Below, one piece after another: positions 16,055 to 22,890 of a DNA stretch of 23,012 nt; the first letter of the stretch is position 1, and each line of letters begins with the position of its first letter. Position numbers and translations under genes: made by a program. Source of the stretch: DTYU01 sp040756575 (GTDB lineage Bacteria; Bacillota; Desulfotomaculia; Desulfotomaculales; Ammonificaceae); NCBI GenBank assembly GCA_040756575.1, contig JBFLYP010000029.1, positions 1 to 23,012 on the forward strand, read 5' to 3'. Under the pieces are notes generated by a model. It had not been told where the DNA came from. It saw only the letters and a program-made list of their open reading frames with translations, and did no database searches.

Positions 16055-16088
16055 CAAAATTTCAGCCTCTTCCAACGAGAAGAGGCTG
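16055..16088 (-). terminator. Expression-platform terminator of the SAM riboswitch
   Basis: On the minus strand CAGCCTCTTC and GAAGAGGCTG form a perfect 10-bp stem with a 6-nt loop, followed by AAATTTTG. It lies between the aptamer and the GTG start of the DUF39 gene, as expected for a transcriptional off-switch. Confidence 0.8.
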
Positions 16089-16105
16089 CGATAACGTTCG
16101 TAGCA

Positions 16106-16234
16106 CTCTTATCTGTCAGAAGAGAACTTCACGCTCTCCCTGCAGGAATTGGCACCTGGCTGGTATGCACCGACGGGCCGCCAGCTGGTTGCCGGGCTTC
16201 ATTGGGCCAGTCCCTCCGCCGCTCTGGATAAGAG
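16106..16234 (-). promoter_or_regulatory. SAM-I (S-box) riboswitch aptamer
   Basis: The minus strand starts CTCTTATCCAGAG and ends GATAAGAG, forming the P1 stem. Between them lie the S-box core elements GGAGGGACTGGCCC, ATGAAGCCCGGCAACC and GGTGCCAATTCC, in the standard order. It precedes a terminator and the homocysteine operon, so high SAM should end transcription before the first gene. Confidence 0.97.
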
Positions 16235-16266
16235 CCCAGGTTTTAAATTGTATATATTTTCACCTT

Positions 16267-16295
16267 AAATTATCAGTTTTTAGTCAGTCTGTCAA
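16267..16295 (-). promoter_or_regulatory. Sigma-A promoter of the homocysteine operon
   Basis: Minus strand TTGACA (16290-16295), 17-nt spacer, TAATTT (16267-16272). Transcription would start about 25 nt before the SAM aptamer. The -35 box lies only 7 nt from the stop codon of the DUF2889 gene. Confidence 0.85.
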
Positions 16296-16301
16296 GATAT
16301 T

Positions 16302-17243
16302 TTAGTTTTTAAGTTTTACCTTGAAACGGGCATCGCGGAGCAAAGCAGCGGACTCAAAAGCAAGCTCGATCAGGTGCACGCACCCCTCGCCTTCGCCGAG
16401 TAATGATGCTAATTCATTTCGTTCTGCAGCAGGCAGGTTTATTTCCTTTAAACGGTGCACGAAGGTAGCTGCTTCCGGGCATACCCTGTCCGGCGCCCTG
16501 ATGATGGCGCCGGTTGCCTCGCGGACGGTTTCACCGGCGGGGTCAAGTCTCACCGAAAGGGCCATCTCGTGGAACGAGTCGGCCATTGACGCCCGCAATA
16601 AAAGGCCGTCATTGCACCGGTCAAGGGCAAGGGTTTTAAAACGGTTGAAGAGGTTTGTTCCGGGCTTGCGGCCGCTTACGTACTCCGCCCAGCTTCGTTT
16701 AACGGCTTCGAGGTTGCTGTAATAACGGCAGCTTCCGATGTAGAACTCCTTCCAGTAGTCAACGTAGGCATCGAGGGAGGGGAACCCGCGCTCGTCGATT
16801 AAGTATGACTCGGCCTGGATCAATGCACGGACGTTTTCTAAAAAAAGCTCTGTTGCTACGGGAGGGTAAGAGCCCAGTGCTTGACTGACGGATTTGCCGC
16901 AGCCGAAATAGGCGACTATACCTTCCAAAAAAGGAATCTCGCTGATTGTCGGGAGGTCTTCGTCTTCTGAACGGTTGACTTCCCAGCGTGCTTTAACGAT
17001 CTCGAAGGTCCGCGGTTTTACCCACAACTGTGCGAGCAACTCGTTTCCGGTCGTGCACTGTGTTGTTTGGGAAAGGAGAAGATCGCCGTGGCGGTGTACG
17101 CTCGACAGACGTTTTTGGTGAGCAAGGGGGACCACCGAACTTAATCTCTCCAAAAGTTTAACCACAAACCATATTTTATCAATAGTGCCGCAACCGCACA
17201 AGACATTTCTACTCGAAAGACTTGTCATCCCCTGCGGTCCCAC
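16302..17243 (-). CDS. DUF2889-domain protein with an unknown N-terminal region
   Basis: 313 aa from GTG 17243, or 308 aa from ATG 17228; neither has a well-spaced ribosome binding site (AGAGGAG sits too close to the first). The C-terminal third resembles DUF2889: FHEMALSVRLDP, then CPEA and LLGEGEGCVHLIELAFESAALL (the G-C-H-L motif). The N-terminal 200 residues are rich in Cys, Trp and Tyr, with no recognised domain. No signal peptide or TM segment is visible. Function is unknown. It stands alone on the minus strand just upstream of the SAM-regulated promoter. Confidence 0.75.
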   Translation of the reverse strand: MGPQGMTSLSSRNVLCGCGTIDKIWFVVKLLERLSSVVPLAHQKRLSSVHRHGDLLLSQTTQCTTGNELLAQLWVKPRTFEIVKARWEVNRSEDEDLPTISEIPFLEGIVAYFGCGKSVSQALGSYPPVATELFLENVRALIQAESYLIDERGFPSLDAYVDYWKEFYIGSCRYYSNLEAVKRSWAEYVSGRKPGTNLFNRFKTLALDRCNDGLLLRASMADSFHEMALSVRLDPAGETVREATGAIIRAPDRVCPEAATFVHRLKEINLPAAERNELASLLGEGEGCVHLIELAFESAALLRDARFKVKLKN

Positions 17244-17543
17244 ACTCCTCTTACTTTTAGCGGATCGTTACTCTGTTAAGGCCCATAAGCGCCGTCGTTT
17301 TCGTATCGGATCATTTCTTGATGGCTTTTTTATTCTCGGGGTATACTAACCATACTGCGTGGTCCGGTTCGAGTGTGGGTGGCGCCTCATTTTTAAGATT
17401 GTCAGCACACGGCCTGGTTTTCGGAAAGGCTCAGCGAACTTGAGAATAATCCTAAACATTCTTAGCCGGCTTAACGACGGACTTGACCGACTTTCTTTTC
17501 GATCATTACATTTTTCTCCGCTTGAATATTTTGTGGTACTCGT
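17244..17543. other. Intergenic stretch, no gene seen
   Basis: About 300 bp between the DUF2889 gene and the Spo0E-like gene. The frame at 17359-17547 (+) has no ribosome binding site and an unconvincing composition. No clear promoter, hairpin or repeat was found. Confidence 0.5.
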
Positions 17544-17675
17544 TTAATACGGCTCAAGTATCTGGCTTGTGGTTATCACTTCCTGGTTTGTAACTCCTTT
17601 GATCTTGGATAGTTCTTGGAGCCTTTTGCGCAGATCTTCGATCCTTTTTAGGATGTCGTCCATTTCCTCCTGCAT
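17544..17675 (-). CDS. Spo0E-like aspartyl-phosphate phosphatase, 43 aa
   Basis: A short frame, ATG 17675 to TAA 17544, with GGGAGGAG 5 nt upstream. The sequence has the Spo0E family layout: an N-terminal helix (MDDILKRIEDLRKRLQEL, about 5-22), a turn with GVTNQEV, and the second helix starting ITTSQILE, equivalent to the family SQxLD motif, where Asp is replaced here by Glu. Spo0E-type phosphatases remove phosphate from Spo0A~P and so delay sporulation. Replacement of the Asp and the early end (PY) may weaken activity. This is one of the direct signs that the host forms endospores. Confidence 0.8.
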   Translation of the reverse strand: MQEEMDDILKRIEDLRKRLQELSKIKGVTNQEVITTSQILEPY

Positions 17676-17871
17676 TTTGCTCCTCCCGCAAACATGGAAC
17701 CTTGGAGTTGGCTTCTCGGGACAGGCTAAGAAGAAGTTTGCCGGGCTTCAAATGTCGGAAGCAGCGGGCAGCCGTAATTGAATGCAAACTTTTAACGCCC
17801 GCAGAGAGCTATCGTTTTTCAGGTCGCGCACTTTCTTATTATTCGGCAGTCGATAGATAAAACTGACCCCG

Positions 17872-19014
17872 CTACCCATGTTCCCTCAGCCACTGCCACT
17901 CTGCAAGCCGTTTTACCAACCGCCAGCCACGGCTGGCGGGCAGGACCAGCGGGTTCGGGTGATGGCGGTAGACGTTGCCCACCACAGCGAACGCGCTGTC
18001 TCCGGTTTCGATCACGGAGCCCAACTTTCCTCCGAACAACCGTTTTGGCTGTCGGTCACGAAACCAGGCAGCGATGTTGTCGGCGACCACCAGGCCCTGG
18101 AAATGAGCTACTGCTCCGGCTTTTACGAGATCCTCACCCGAAGGCAGCCGGACGCGGTTGACATCACCGATAGCATAGATTTCCGGAATGCTGGTTTGCA
18201 GAGTATAAGGGTCGGCAGGCACCCATCCGGTTTCGTCGGTAAGGCCGCTTCGCCGGACGGCTTCCGGGCAGTGGTTGCGCGGGATGTATATCAGCAGGTC
18301 AAAGTGCGCCTCGGTCCCGCTCGCGAAGCGCAGCCGGCGCCGGCGAGGATCTACCGATTTTAGATGCTCTCCGCAACGGAGGGCGACCCCTTTTGCAGCC
18401 AGCGCAACGGTAACGGCGCGCGAGAACCTCTCGCCAACCGTACCGACGGGTTTCGGCTCGGGGCTGTAAACGGTTATCCGGACCTTCCGCTCCAACCCCC
18501 GGCGTGCGAAATAAGACTGTAGCATCAGGGCTGCTTCATAAAGGGCGCACGGACATTTATACGGCAATGCCGCCGCAAGAAGCACAATTTCACCGTGTTC
18601 GAAGGTCTCAATGGCGCGGCATATTCCCGCTGCTCCATCAGGCGTATACAGGTTAAACCCCGCATCCCCGAGACCCTCCGGGTCAGGTTTGCTCGTGTCT
18701 GCGCCGGCCGCCACGATAAGCACGTCATAGTGCAAAGTACTTCCGGTGAGGTGAACCTGCCGCTTCTCGATATTGATCCCGAGCGCTTGGTCGATGATCA
18801 CATCAACTCCCGCAGCACGCAGGTTAGCAACCGGACGGCAGGTCTCGTTCAGCTGTCGCTGACCGACCATCAGTTGCAGGAATGAGGGTTGAAAATGCAG
18901 TTCGGCCTCCTTTTCCACCAGGATTACCCGGTGGTTACCGGGGAGCCGCGCCGCCAGGCTGCGTGCTGCTGCAGCTCCTCCTGTTCCGCCGCCGAGAACA
19001 ACAACCGTCGCCAA
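17872..19014 (-). CDS. FAD-dependent oxidoreductase, sulfide:quinone oxidoreductase-like
   Basis: 380 aa with the N-terminal FAD-binding Rossmann motif VVLGGGTGGAAAA (5-17), the second FAD motif IYAIGDVN (279-286), and ICRAIETFEHGEIVLL before a CPC pair (Cys154, Cys156) in the KCPCALYEAALML segment. That segment is typical of SQR/flavocytochrome c-sulfide dehydrogenase-like proteins. Cys249 may be another redox residue. SQR passes electrons from sulfide to the quinone pool; the exact substrate here is not proven. TTG start with GGGGTG about 6 nt upstream. No close operon partner. Sulfide use would match the sulfide-dependent homocysteine operon nearby. Confidence 0.85.
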   Translation of the reverse strand: MATVVVLGGGTGGAAAARSLAARLPGNHRVILVEKEAELHFQPSFLQLMVGQRQLNETCRPVANLRAAGVDVIIDQALGINIEKRQVHLTGSTLHYDVLIVAAGADTSKPDPEGLGDAGFNLYTPDGAAGICRAIETFEHGEIVLLAAALPYKCPCALYEAALMLQSYFARRGLERKVRITVYSPEPKPVGTVGERFSRAVTVALAAKGVALRCGEHLKSVDPRRRRLRFASGTEAHFDLLIYIPRNHCPEAVRRSGLTDETGWVPADPYTLQTSIPEIYAIGDVNRVRLPSGEDLVKAGAVAHFQGLVVADNIAAWFRDRQPKRLFGGKLGSVIETGDSAFAVVGNVYRHHPNPLVLPASRGWRLVKRLAEWQWLREHG

Positions 19015-19202
19015 GGTTTCACCCCGTCAATATTATTTACCTCGCGTTCAGCGGTACTACGGGTAGTCTTCCCGTTAACAGGGGAAGATAACGACGTTTC
19101 ACCATACACGATCGATCCAATTAGCAGGCCTATCGCAAATTAAAAAACTTTTGTGTAGTAAGAAGCGGCAGCTAAAACGACCGGTGACGCCCTCGCGAAT
19201 GA

Positions 19203-19229
19203 AAATGGCTCCCCGGAAGGGAGCCATTT
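19203..19229 (-). terminator. Terminator of the LysM gene
   Basis: AAATGGCTCCC (19203-19213) and GGGAGCCATTT (19219-19229) form a perfect 11-bp stem with a 5-nt loop. On the minus strand TTTTC follows. It lies 20 nt after the LysM stop codon. Confidence 0.8.
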
Positions 19230-19248
19230 ATGCCGTTTGAAGGGTTTT

Positions 19249-20121
19249 CTAACGAGGAATGCAGAGCCGCTGGCCAATCTGCAGGTTGTTTGGATCCACG
19301 CCGGGGTTGGCGGCGGCGATTGCTTCAACAGTGGTATTGAAACGTGTTGCGAGGCTGAAATATGTATCTCCGGCCCGAACCGTGTAGGCAAAAGTACCGG
19401 GCGGACACATCTCGGGTACCATTCCGGGAATGCAGAGCCGCTGGCCTATCCGCAGGTTGTTGGGGTCCACACCCGGGTTGGCGGCGGCGATTGCCTCAAC
19501 GGTAGTATTGAACCGTGCTGCAAGGCTGAAGTAAGTATCCCCGGCCCTGACGGTGTACGGGAAGGTACCGGGCGGGCATACCACAGGAGGAACCACACCG
19601 GGAATGCAAAGCAACTGGCCTATCCGCAAGTTATTTGGGTTAACACCGGGGTTGGCGGCGGCGATCGCCTCAACGGTGGTATTAAAACGTGCCGCAAGGC
19701 TGAAGAAGGTGTCGCCGGGCCGAACCACGTATGGAAATGTTCCCGGGGGGCATACTCCAGGACCGGGTGGCTCAGCAACCGGAATGCAAATGTGTTGCCC
19801 CACGAGCAGCGTGTCCGGATCGACCCCGGGGTTGGCCCGGATGAGGTCTTCTACCGTTACCCCGAAGCGCCTGGCTAAGCTGAAAAAGGTATCACCGGGC
19901 CGGATGGTGTAGGTGATGGTTCCCGGCGGACAAACCACAGGGGGCACTGCCAGCGGGATGCAGATCACTTGTCCGACCTGAAGATTATCCGGATCTATGC
20001 CCGGGTTTGCTTCGATCAAATCATCCAAAGAAACCCTAAACCTGCGCGCGATTGAGAAAAGGGTGTCCCCCGGTCGAATCACGTATGGGTTACCTTCTGG
20101 ACAAGGCGGTTGTCGAAACAT
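19249..20121 (-). CDS. Protein of five LysM repeats
   Basis: 290 aa composed almost wholly of five LysM domains of about 46-48 residues separated by short Pro/Cys linkers (VCPPGT). Each has the pattern (P/A/T)Y-x-(V/I)-R-x-G-D-T-xF-S-(I/L)-A-RF, ANPG(I/V)(D/N)P, GQxxCIP. Repeats 3-5 are nearly identical (NTTVEAIAAANPGV), showing recent duplication; repeats 1-2 are more diverged. LysM binds peptidoglycan/GlcNAc polymers. There is no signal peptide or catalytic domain, so it probably acts in spore coat or cortex assembly like SafA-type proteins. This is supported by the mother-cell-type promoter upstream. ATG 20121 with AAGGGAGAG about 6 nt upstream. Confidence 0.95.
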   Translation of the reverse strand: MFRQPPCPEGNPYVIRPGDTLFSIARRFRVSLDDLIEANPGIDPDNLQVGQVICIPLAVPPVVCPPGTITYTIRPGDTFFSLARRFGVTVEDLIRANPGVDPDTLLVGQHICIPVAEPPGPGVCPPGTFPYVVRPGDTFFSLAARFNTTVEAIAAANPGVNPNNLRIGQLLCIPGVVPPVVCPPGTFPYTVRAGDTYFSLAARFNTTVEAIAAANPGVDPNNLRIGQRLCIPGMVPEMCPPGTFAYTVRAGDTYFSLATRFNTTVEAIAAANPGVDPNNLQIGQRLCIPR

Positions 20122-20151
20122 TCAAATCTCTCCCTTGGGTGTTTTCCCTTT

Positions 20152-20179
20152 CATATTATGGAAAAATCATGTGAAGTGT
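20152..20179 (-). promoter_or_regulatory. Candidate sigma-K/sigma-E type promoter of the LysM gene
   Basis: Minus strand AC (20178-20179), 17-nt spacer, CATAATATG (20152-20160), close to the sigma-K consensus AC-N16/17-CATANNNTA. It is 30 nt upstream of the LysM start. The consensus is short, so this is only suggestive. Confidence 0.4.
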
Positions 20180-20324
20180 GCTAAAGGCAGTTTAAATTTT
20201 TCGGCTTAAGGAGAAGGGATAATAAGCAAGTGGGATTTTACAAGCCAGCAAAGTGTTGCAAAACCCCAATTTACCGAACGCGGGCTCTATCTGTTAGCAA
20301 ATGCCAGGCTTTGGCAAAAACTCC

Positions 20325-20451
20325 GGAGACCGCGAAAAACGAGCATGGCGCGAAAGCCGGGAGGGGACGGGGCGGAGCGTACCTGGAGGTACGTGAGCAC
20401 CCGGACCCGACCGGCCAGGCATTGTCCAGGCGAAGTTTTGCAGCGGTCTCC
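20325..20451. repeat. 127-bp palindromic GC-rich element, probable dispersed repeat
   Basis: GGAGACCGC (20325-20333) is the exact inverse of GCGGTCTCC (20443-20451). Inside, CGTACC-TGGA-GGTACG forms a tight hairpin, and G-rich (left) and C-rich (right) flanks can pair further. The right 26 bp recur inverted at 8541-8566. No protein frame is convincing. It lies in the gap between the LysM gene and a membrane protein gene, a usual place for miniature dispersed elements or structured RNAs. Confidence 0.65.
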
Positions 20452-20482
20452 TATCAGATTCGGCAAGGACGAGTCTGTGATT

Positions 20483-20959
20483 TTAATTTGCTTTAAGCTC
20501 GTTCCCGCTTCCGTAGCGTTTTTGCAACCAATGCATTAAACTGGCTAATAACAACCCGTACACTGAGACGTTGACAATATTAGCGAGGGCGGTTGCAAAG
20601 TCAAGGTCCAGCATCGACAGGTTGCAGGTCTTGGCGAGGCCGCGGAGGGCGAACCAGGAAAGGATTGCATAGACCCACCCTTTAAAAAGAAGGTTTTTAT
20701 TAGTGACCAGCAGGAGCAGATAGGCGAATATAATCCCTACGATGCCGGAGAAGAAGAGTTGGAGGCTTTGGGCTATGATAAATTCGCCCGGGCCGTGTGG
20801 TTTGTGGCCGAAAACGACGATTCCTGCCCACTCGACATAGCGCAGCGCTGCGAAATCGAGAATGAAGGCTACGTGGTCCACTAATTCGGCGGCGATGCCT
20901 GCGGTTACTCCAGCCGCAAAACCGGCGGTAAACAAATCTTTGAGGACCGGCTTCGACAC
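20483..20959 (-). CDS. Unknown 158-aa integral membrane protein
   Basis: GTG 20959 with AGGGGGG about 6 nt upstream. About four to five hydrophobic segments are visible (about 8-34, 62-86, 91-110, 122-145). No motif is recognised. The gene starts inside the end of a small upstream gene (20905-21093), so the two are probably translationally coupled. Role unknown. Confidence 0.75.
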   Translation of the reverse strand: MSKPVLKDLFTAGFAAGVTAGIAAELVDHVAFILDFAALRYVEWAGIVVFGHKPHGPGEFIIAQSLQLFFSGIVGIIFAYLLLLVTNKNLLFKGWVYAILSWFALRGLAKTCNLSMLDLDFATALANIVNVSVYGLLLASLMHWLQKRYGSGNELKAN

Positions 20960-21093
20960 GGGTAGCCCCCCTGCTTCATCTTCAATAAAATGCCCACCGT
21001 GGTGACAAGTAATACCCAGACGTAACGGCTGCCTGCGATAGCTCCCAGAGAAGGATAAGCCGGAGAGTTATGTATCCCCGGGCCGAGAGGCAT
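20905..21093 (-). CDS. Small 62-aa single-TM protein overlapping the next gene
   Basis: ATG 21093 with TAGGAGGGA about 9 nt upstream decides the start; the frame extends further up without signals. The product starts MPLGPGIHNSPAYPSL, has one membrane segment (YVWVLLVTTVGILL, about 24-37) and a short basic tail. It overlaps the following membrane protein gene by 55 bp, so its last 18 codons are read in two frames. No family recognised. The Pro/Gly-rich head plus one TM is reminiscent of small sporulation membrane proteins, but this is a guess. Confidence 0.55.
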   Translation of the reverse strand: MPLGPGIHNSPAYPSLGAIAGSRYVWVLLVTTVGILLKMKQGGYPCRSRSSKICLPPVLRLE

Positions 21094-21271
21094 AAGTGGA
21101 TTCCCTCCTAAGAAATCTTCGAACTGACCACGTCCTCCGGGCTTAGGAAAAGCCTCGCCAGCCAGGCATGGCGCCTTCGTTAGCACTCGGACCTTTAAGA
21201 AAGCACGCGTGGAATCTCACAGGAGTTGTGGGGTCGGACGCACAAGAAAAGCAGCAATGGAGTGTAAGTGG

Positions 21272-21715
21272 TCAGAAATGGTTCGCAGAAGAGCCGATTT
21301 TCTCTAAGAAGCTCAAGCCGGACTCCTCAAGCGCCCGGCGAACCTCGAGCAACCGTTCTTCCAGTTCTTCTTGAGTTGTAAACCCCGTTTTGAGCTGCGG
21401 CGCATGTTTTGTGATGCTTTCGCTCCGGCTGTTCGTGCCAAGCCAGACCTTCAAGCTGTGTTTATACCTGTTAGCTAACTTTTTGCTGCATAATGCAGAA
21501 CCATCGTTCCCTAAAGTGGTTGACTCAAAGGTTCTTTCGAACTGTGATTCGTCTATCCAGTGAAAGTCGAACCCTAACTTGTGCACTGTGTTGCCGACGC
21601 GTGTGTAGACGTAGTAATGGGGAGGGACAACCTTACGGAGCCGAAACCGTTTTTCACGGAAGAGGTCGCCCAAAACTCTTTCAATCGCCGCTGCCGGATC
21701 TATAAATTTCGGCAT
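21272..21715 (-). CDS. Unknown 147-aa soluble protein
   Basis: ATG 21715 with GGGGGG about 5 nt upstream. The N-terminal half is basic with aromatic strands (HYYVYTRVGNTVHKLGFDFHW, about 33-53); the C-terminal half is helical and acidic (TTQEELEERLLEVRRALEES). No motif or family is recognised. No signal peptide or TM segment. It stands alone, so context gives no clue. Confidence 0.6.
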   Translation of the reverse strand: MPKFIDPAAAIERVLGDLFREKRFRLRKVVPPHYYVYTRVGNTVHKLGFDFHWIDESQFERTFESTTLGNDGSALCSKKLANRYKHSLKVWLGTNSRSESITKHAPQLKTGFTTQEELEERLLEVRRALEESGLSFLEKIGSSANHF

Positions 21716-22021
21716 TTGACCCCCCAGGCCCTTGCGAGTCCTTGATCGACTACTTTTCAGGGTGTTATTGCCCGCTGGTAAAAGATACCGGGCCTCCTTA
21801 TGTTGTTTATTCGGTGGTGTGACGTGATTCTTTAACGCTTGGCAGCATTTTTATCTTTACGGGGCAAGGCGCTATGGGGCGAGATAACGGTAATGGCAGC
21901 ATTTTCATAGCATGGCTCTCTACGCATTAACTTTTGCGGTTAAATACGGAGATATTCGTTTAAATTGAACGCTTCTCGGCAAAAATCAATCGTAAAAAGG
22001 TTTGCCTTTTTTGAGGTTTAA
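21716..22021. other. Intergenic stretch before ctsR, short direct repeat
   Basis: No gene is seen. GGCAGCATTTT occurs at 21841-21851 and again at 21895-21905, 54 bp apart, flanking GC-rich sequence; the meaning is unknown. AAAAAGG/CCTTTTTT near 21995-22012 could form a weak hairpin just before the ctsR operator. Confidence 0.4.
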
Positions 22022-22044
22022 GGTTAAAGTAAGTTAAAGTCAAA
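22022..22044 (+). promoter_or_regulatory. CtsR-box-like operator of ctsR
   Basis: GGTTAAA-GTA-AGTTAAA-GTCAAA: heptad direct repeats close to the CtsR consensus GGTCAAA-NAN-RGTCAAA, with T for C in the first two. It ends 20 nt before the ctsR ATG, which fits autoregulation. Confidence 0.65.
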
Positions 22045-22064
22045 TTTAAAGGGATTATGCAGGA

Positions 22065-22556
22065 ATGCCCGGGCGGCTTTCAGACGATATCGAGAAGTAT
22101 ATTAAGAGTTTATTGGCAGAAAGCCTGACCGGACAGGTGGAGATCCGCCGGAACGCGCTGGCTGTTCGCTTCGGTTGCGCGCCGTCGCAGATAAACTACG
22201 TGCTGACAACGCGCTTCACTTTGTGGCACGGGTTTTATGTAGAAAGCAGGCGGGGCGGCGGCGGTTTTCTCCGGATCTCAAAATTACCGGCAGGAAGCCG
22301 GGCGGACTTTGTCAGGGAGATCTTTGGTTTTATCGGCGAGAAAGTCTCTCAGTCCGAAGCGGTTGCGGTGATCGAGAGGTTGGAAGAGGAAGGACTGATC
22401 TCGGAGAGGGAGGCGAGCTTGATGCGGGAGGCTGTTACCGCGGGCGTGGCGAAGGCGGCACCCTCCCTTCGCAGCAGGCTCCGGGCTGCGGTGTTGAAGT
22501 CGATGGTCTCCGCGGCTTTTGGCGCGGGCCGGCAGCGAGAAAGGAGAGAAGAATAG
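22065..22556 (+). CDS. ctsR: Class III stress gene repressor CtsR
   Basis: 163 aa. The N-terminus, MPGRLSDDIEKYIKSLL, and the winged-HTH segment QVEIRRNALAVRFGCAPSQINYVLTTRF (about 26-53) followed by the RGGGGFLRI wing (about 64-72) are diagnostic for CtsR. The C-terminal dimerisation domain contains the two-helix EAVAVIERLEEEGLISEREASLM pattern. CtsR represses clp/mcs heat-shock genes until McsB or heat inactivates it. A CtsR-like box lies 20 nt upstream. Normally mcsA, mcsB and clpC follow directly; here the gene is followed by the MPLSSGT micropeptide and repeats up to the window end, so the usual operon is broken or lies beyond it. Confidence 0.96.
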   Translation: MPGRLSDDIEKYIKSLLAESLTGQVEIRRNALAVRFGCAPSQINYVLTTRFTLWHGFYVESRRGGGGFLRISKLPAGSRADFVREIFGFIGEKVSQSEAVAVIERLEEEGLISEREASLMREAVTAGVAKAAPSLRSRLRAAVLKSMVSAAFGAGRQRERREE

Positions 22557-22567
22557 AGGAGTCCCCC

Positions 22568-22651
22568 ATGCCGCTATCAAGCGGCACCACGAAATCTGAA
22601 AATAGGGCGAATAGACCTGTAAGCCGATTACTTAGATGTGCAGAAGAATAA
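22568..22651 (+). CDS. Conserved 27-aa micropeptide, copy B (MPLSSGT family)
   Basis: 27 codons, starting MPLSSGTTKS and ending LLRCAEE. GAGGAG lies about 7 nt before the ATG and the frame starts 11 nt after the ctsR stop, so it could be co-transcribed with ctsR. It aligns without gaps to copy A at 8355 through LLRC, with several synonymous changes, which favours a translated peptide. The tails differ (AEE here, RRVK in copy A). Basic residues, the invariant SSGT and one Cys are the visible features. No function can be assigned. Confidence 0.6.
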   Translation: MPLSSGTTKSENRANRPVSRLLRCAEE

Positions 22652-22713
22652 CATAAAAGAACGGGGCGAGGAGCAAGCGGTACAAGGAAGGCGCAGCCGG
22701 ACGGGCTGATTGG

Positions 22714-22816
22714 GAAGTGAGAAGTGGGAAGTGGGAAGTGCGAGCTATGAAGAAATTCGCGCAGCGAATTTCTCCCTTAAGAAATCTCACCTCTAACCTC
22801 CCACATCCCACCTCTT
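22714..22816. repeat. Tandem GAAGTGG heptads, hairpin and opposing pyrimidine tract
   Basis: Four tandem heptads GAAGTG(A/G/G/C) at 22714-22741, then a perfect 9-bp hairpin GAAATTCGC-GCA-GCGAATTTC (22752-22772), then a C/T-rich tract (22786-22816) whose complement resembles the heptads. The whole is an imperfect inverted structure. It lies in the roughly 200-bp stretch that separates the micropeptide from block 2 in this copy and is absent from the copy at 8355-8494, so it looks like an insertion. Confidence 0.6.
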
Positions 22817-22853
22817 AAATGCTGGGCGGGCCTGACGCAGTAATGCGAAGCTT

Positions 22854-22890
22854 ATCGCCGCGCACAACGAAGAAGAACGCATTTTCAGAG
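22854..22890 (+). repeat. Conserved block 2, copy B, cut by the terminal repeat
   Basis: ATCGCCGCG...AAGAAGAACGCATT, matching 8457-8494. Its right edge meets the 126-bp terminal repeat at 22887, whereas copy A continues into GAGGCTTCTTTT. The join at 22886/22887 therefore looks like an insertion point of the element that carries the repeat. Confidence 0.6.

Noticed and set aside
16016..16075. Longer N-terminus for the DUF39 gene from ATG 16075
   Set aside because: It would start within the riboswitch terminator stem; GTG 16015 has a strong ribosome binding site and matches the family start.
17359..17547. 62-codon plus-strand frame between the DUF2889 and Spo0E-like genes
   Set aside because: No ribosome binding site, no recognisable features, and it runs over the end of the opposite-strand Spo0E-like gene.
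19237..19878. Plus-strand frame with repeated segments opposite the LysM gene
   Set aside because: The repeats are simply the reverse complement of the LysM-coding repeats.
19260..20100. Regularly spaced similar DNA segments suggesting a CRISPR array
   Set aside because: The period is about 150-180 bp and the units encode LysM domains; no short identical repeats with unique spacers.
21841..21910. Possible riboswitch upstream of ctsR suggested by GGCAGCATTTT repeats
   Set aside because: No known aptamer core could be matched and the repeats are direct, not pairing.
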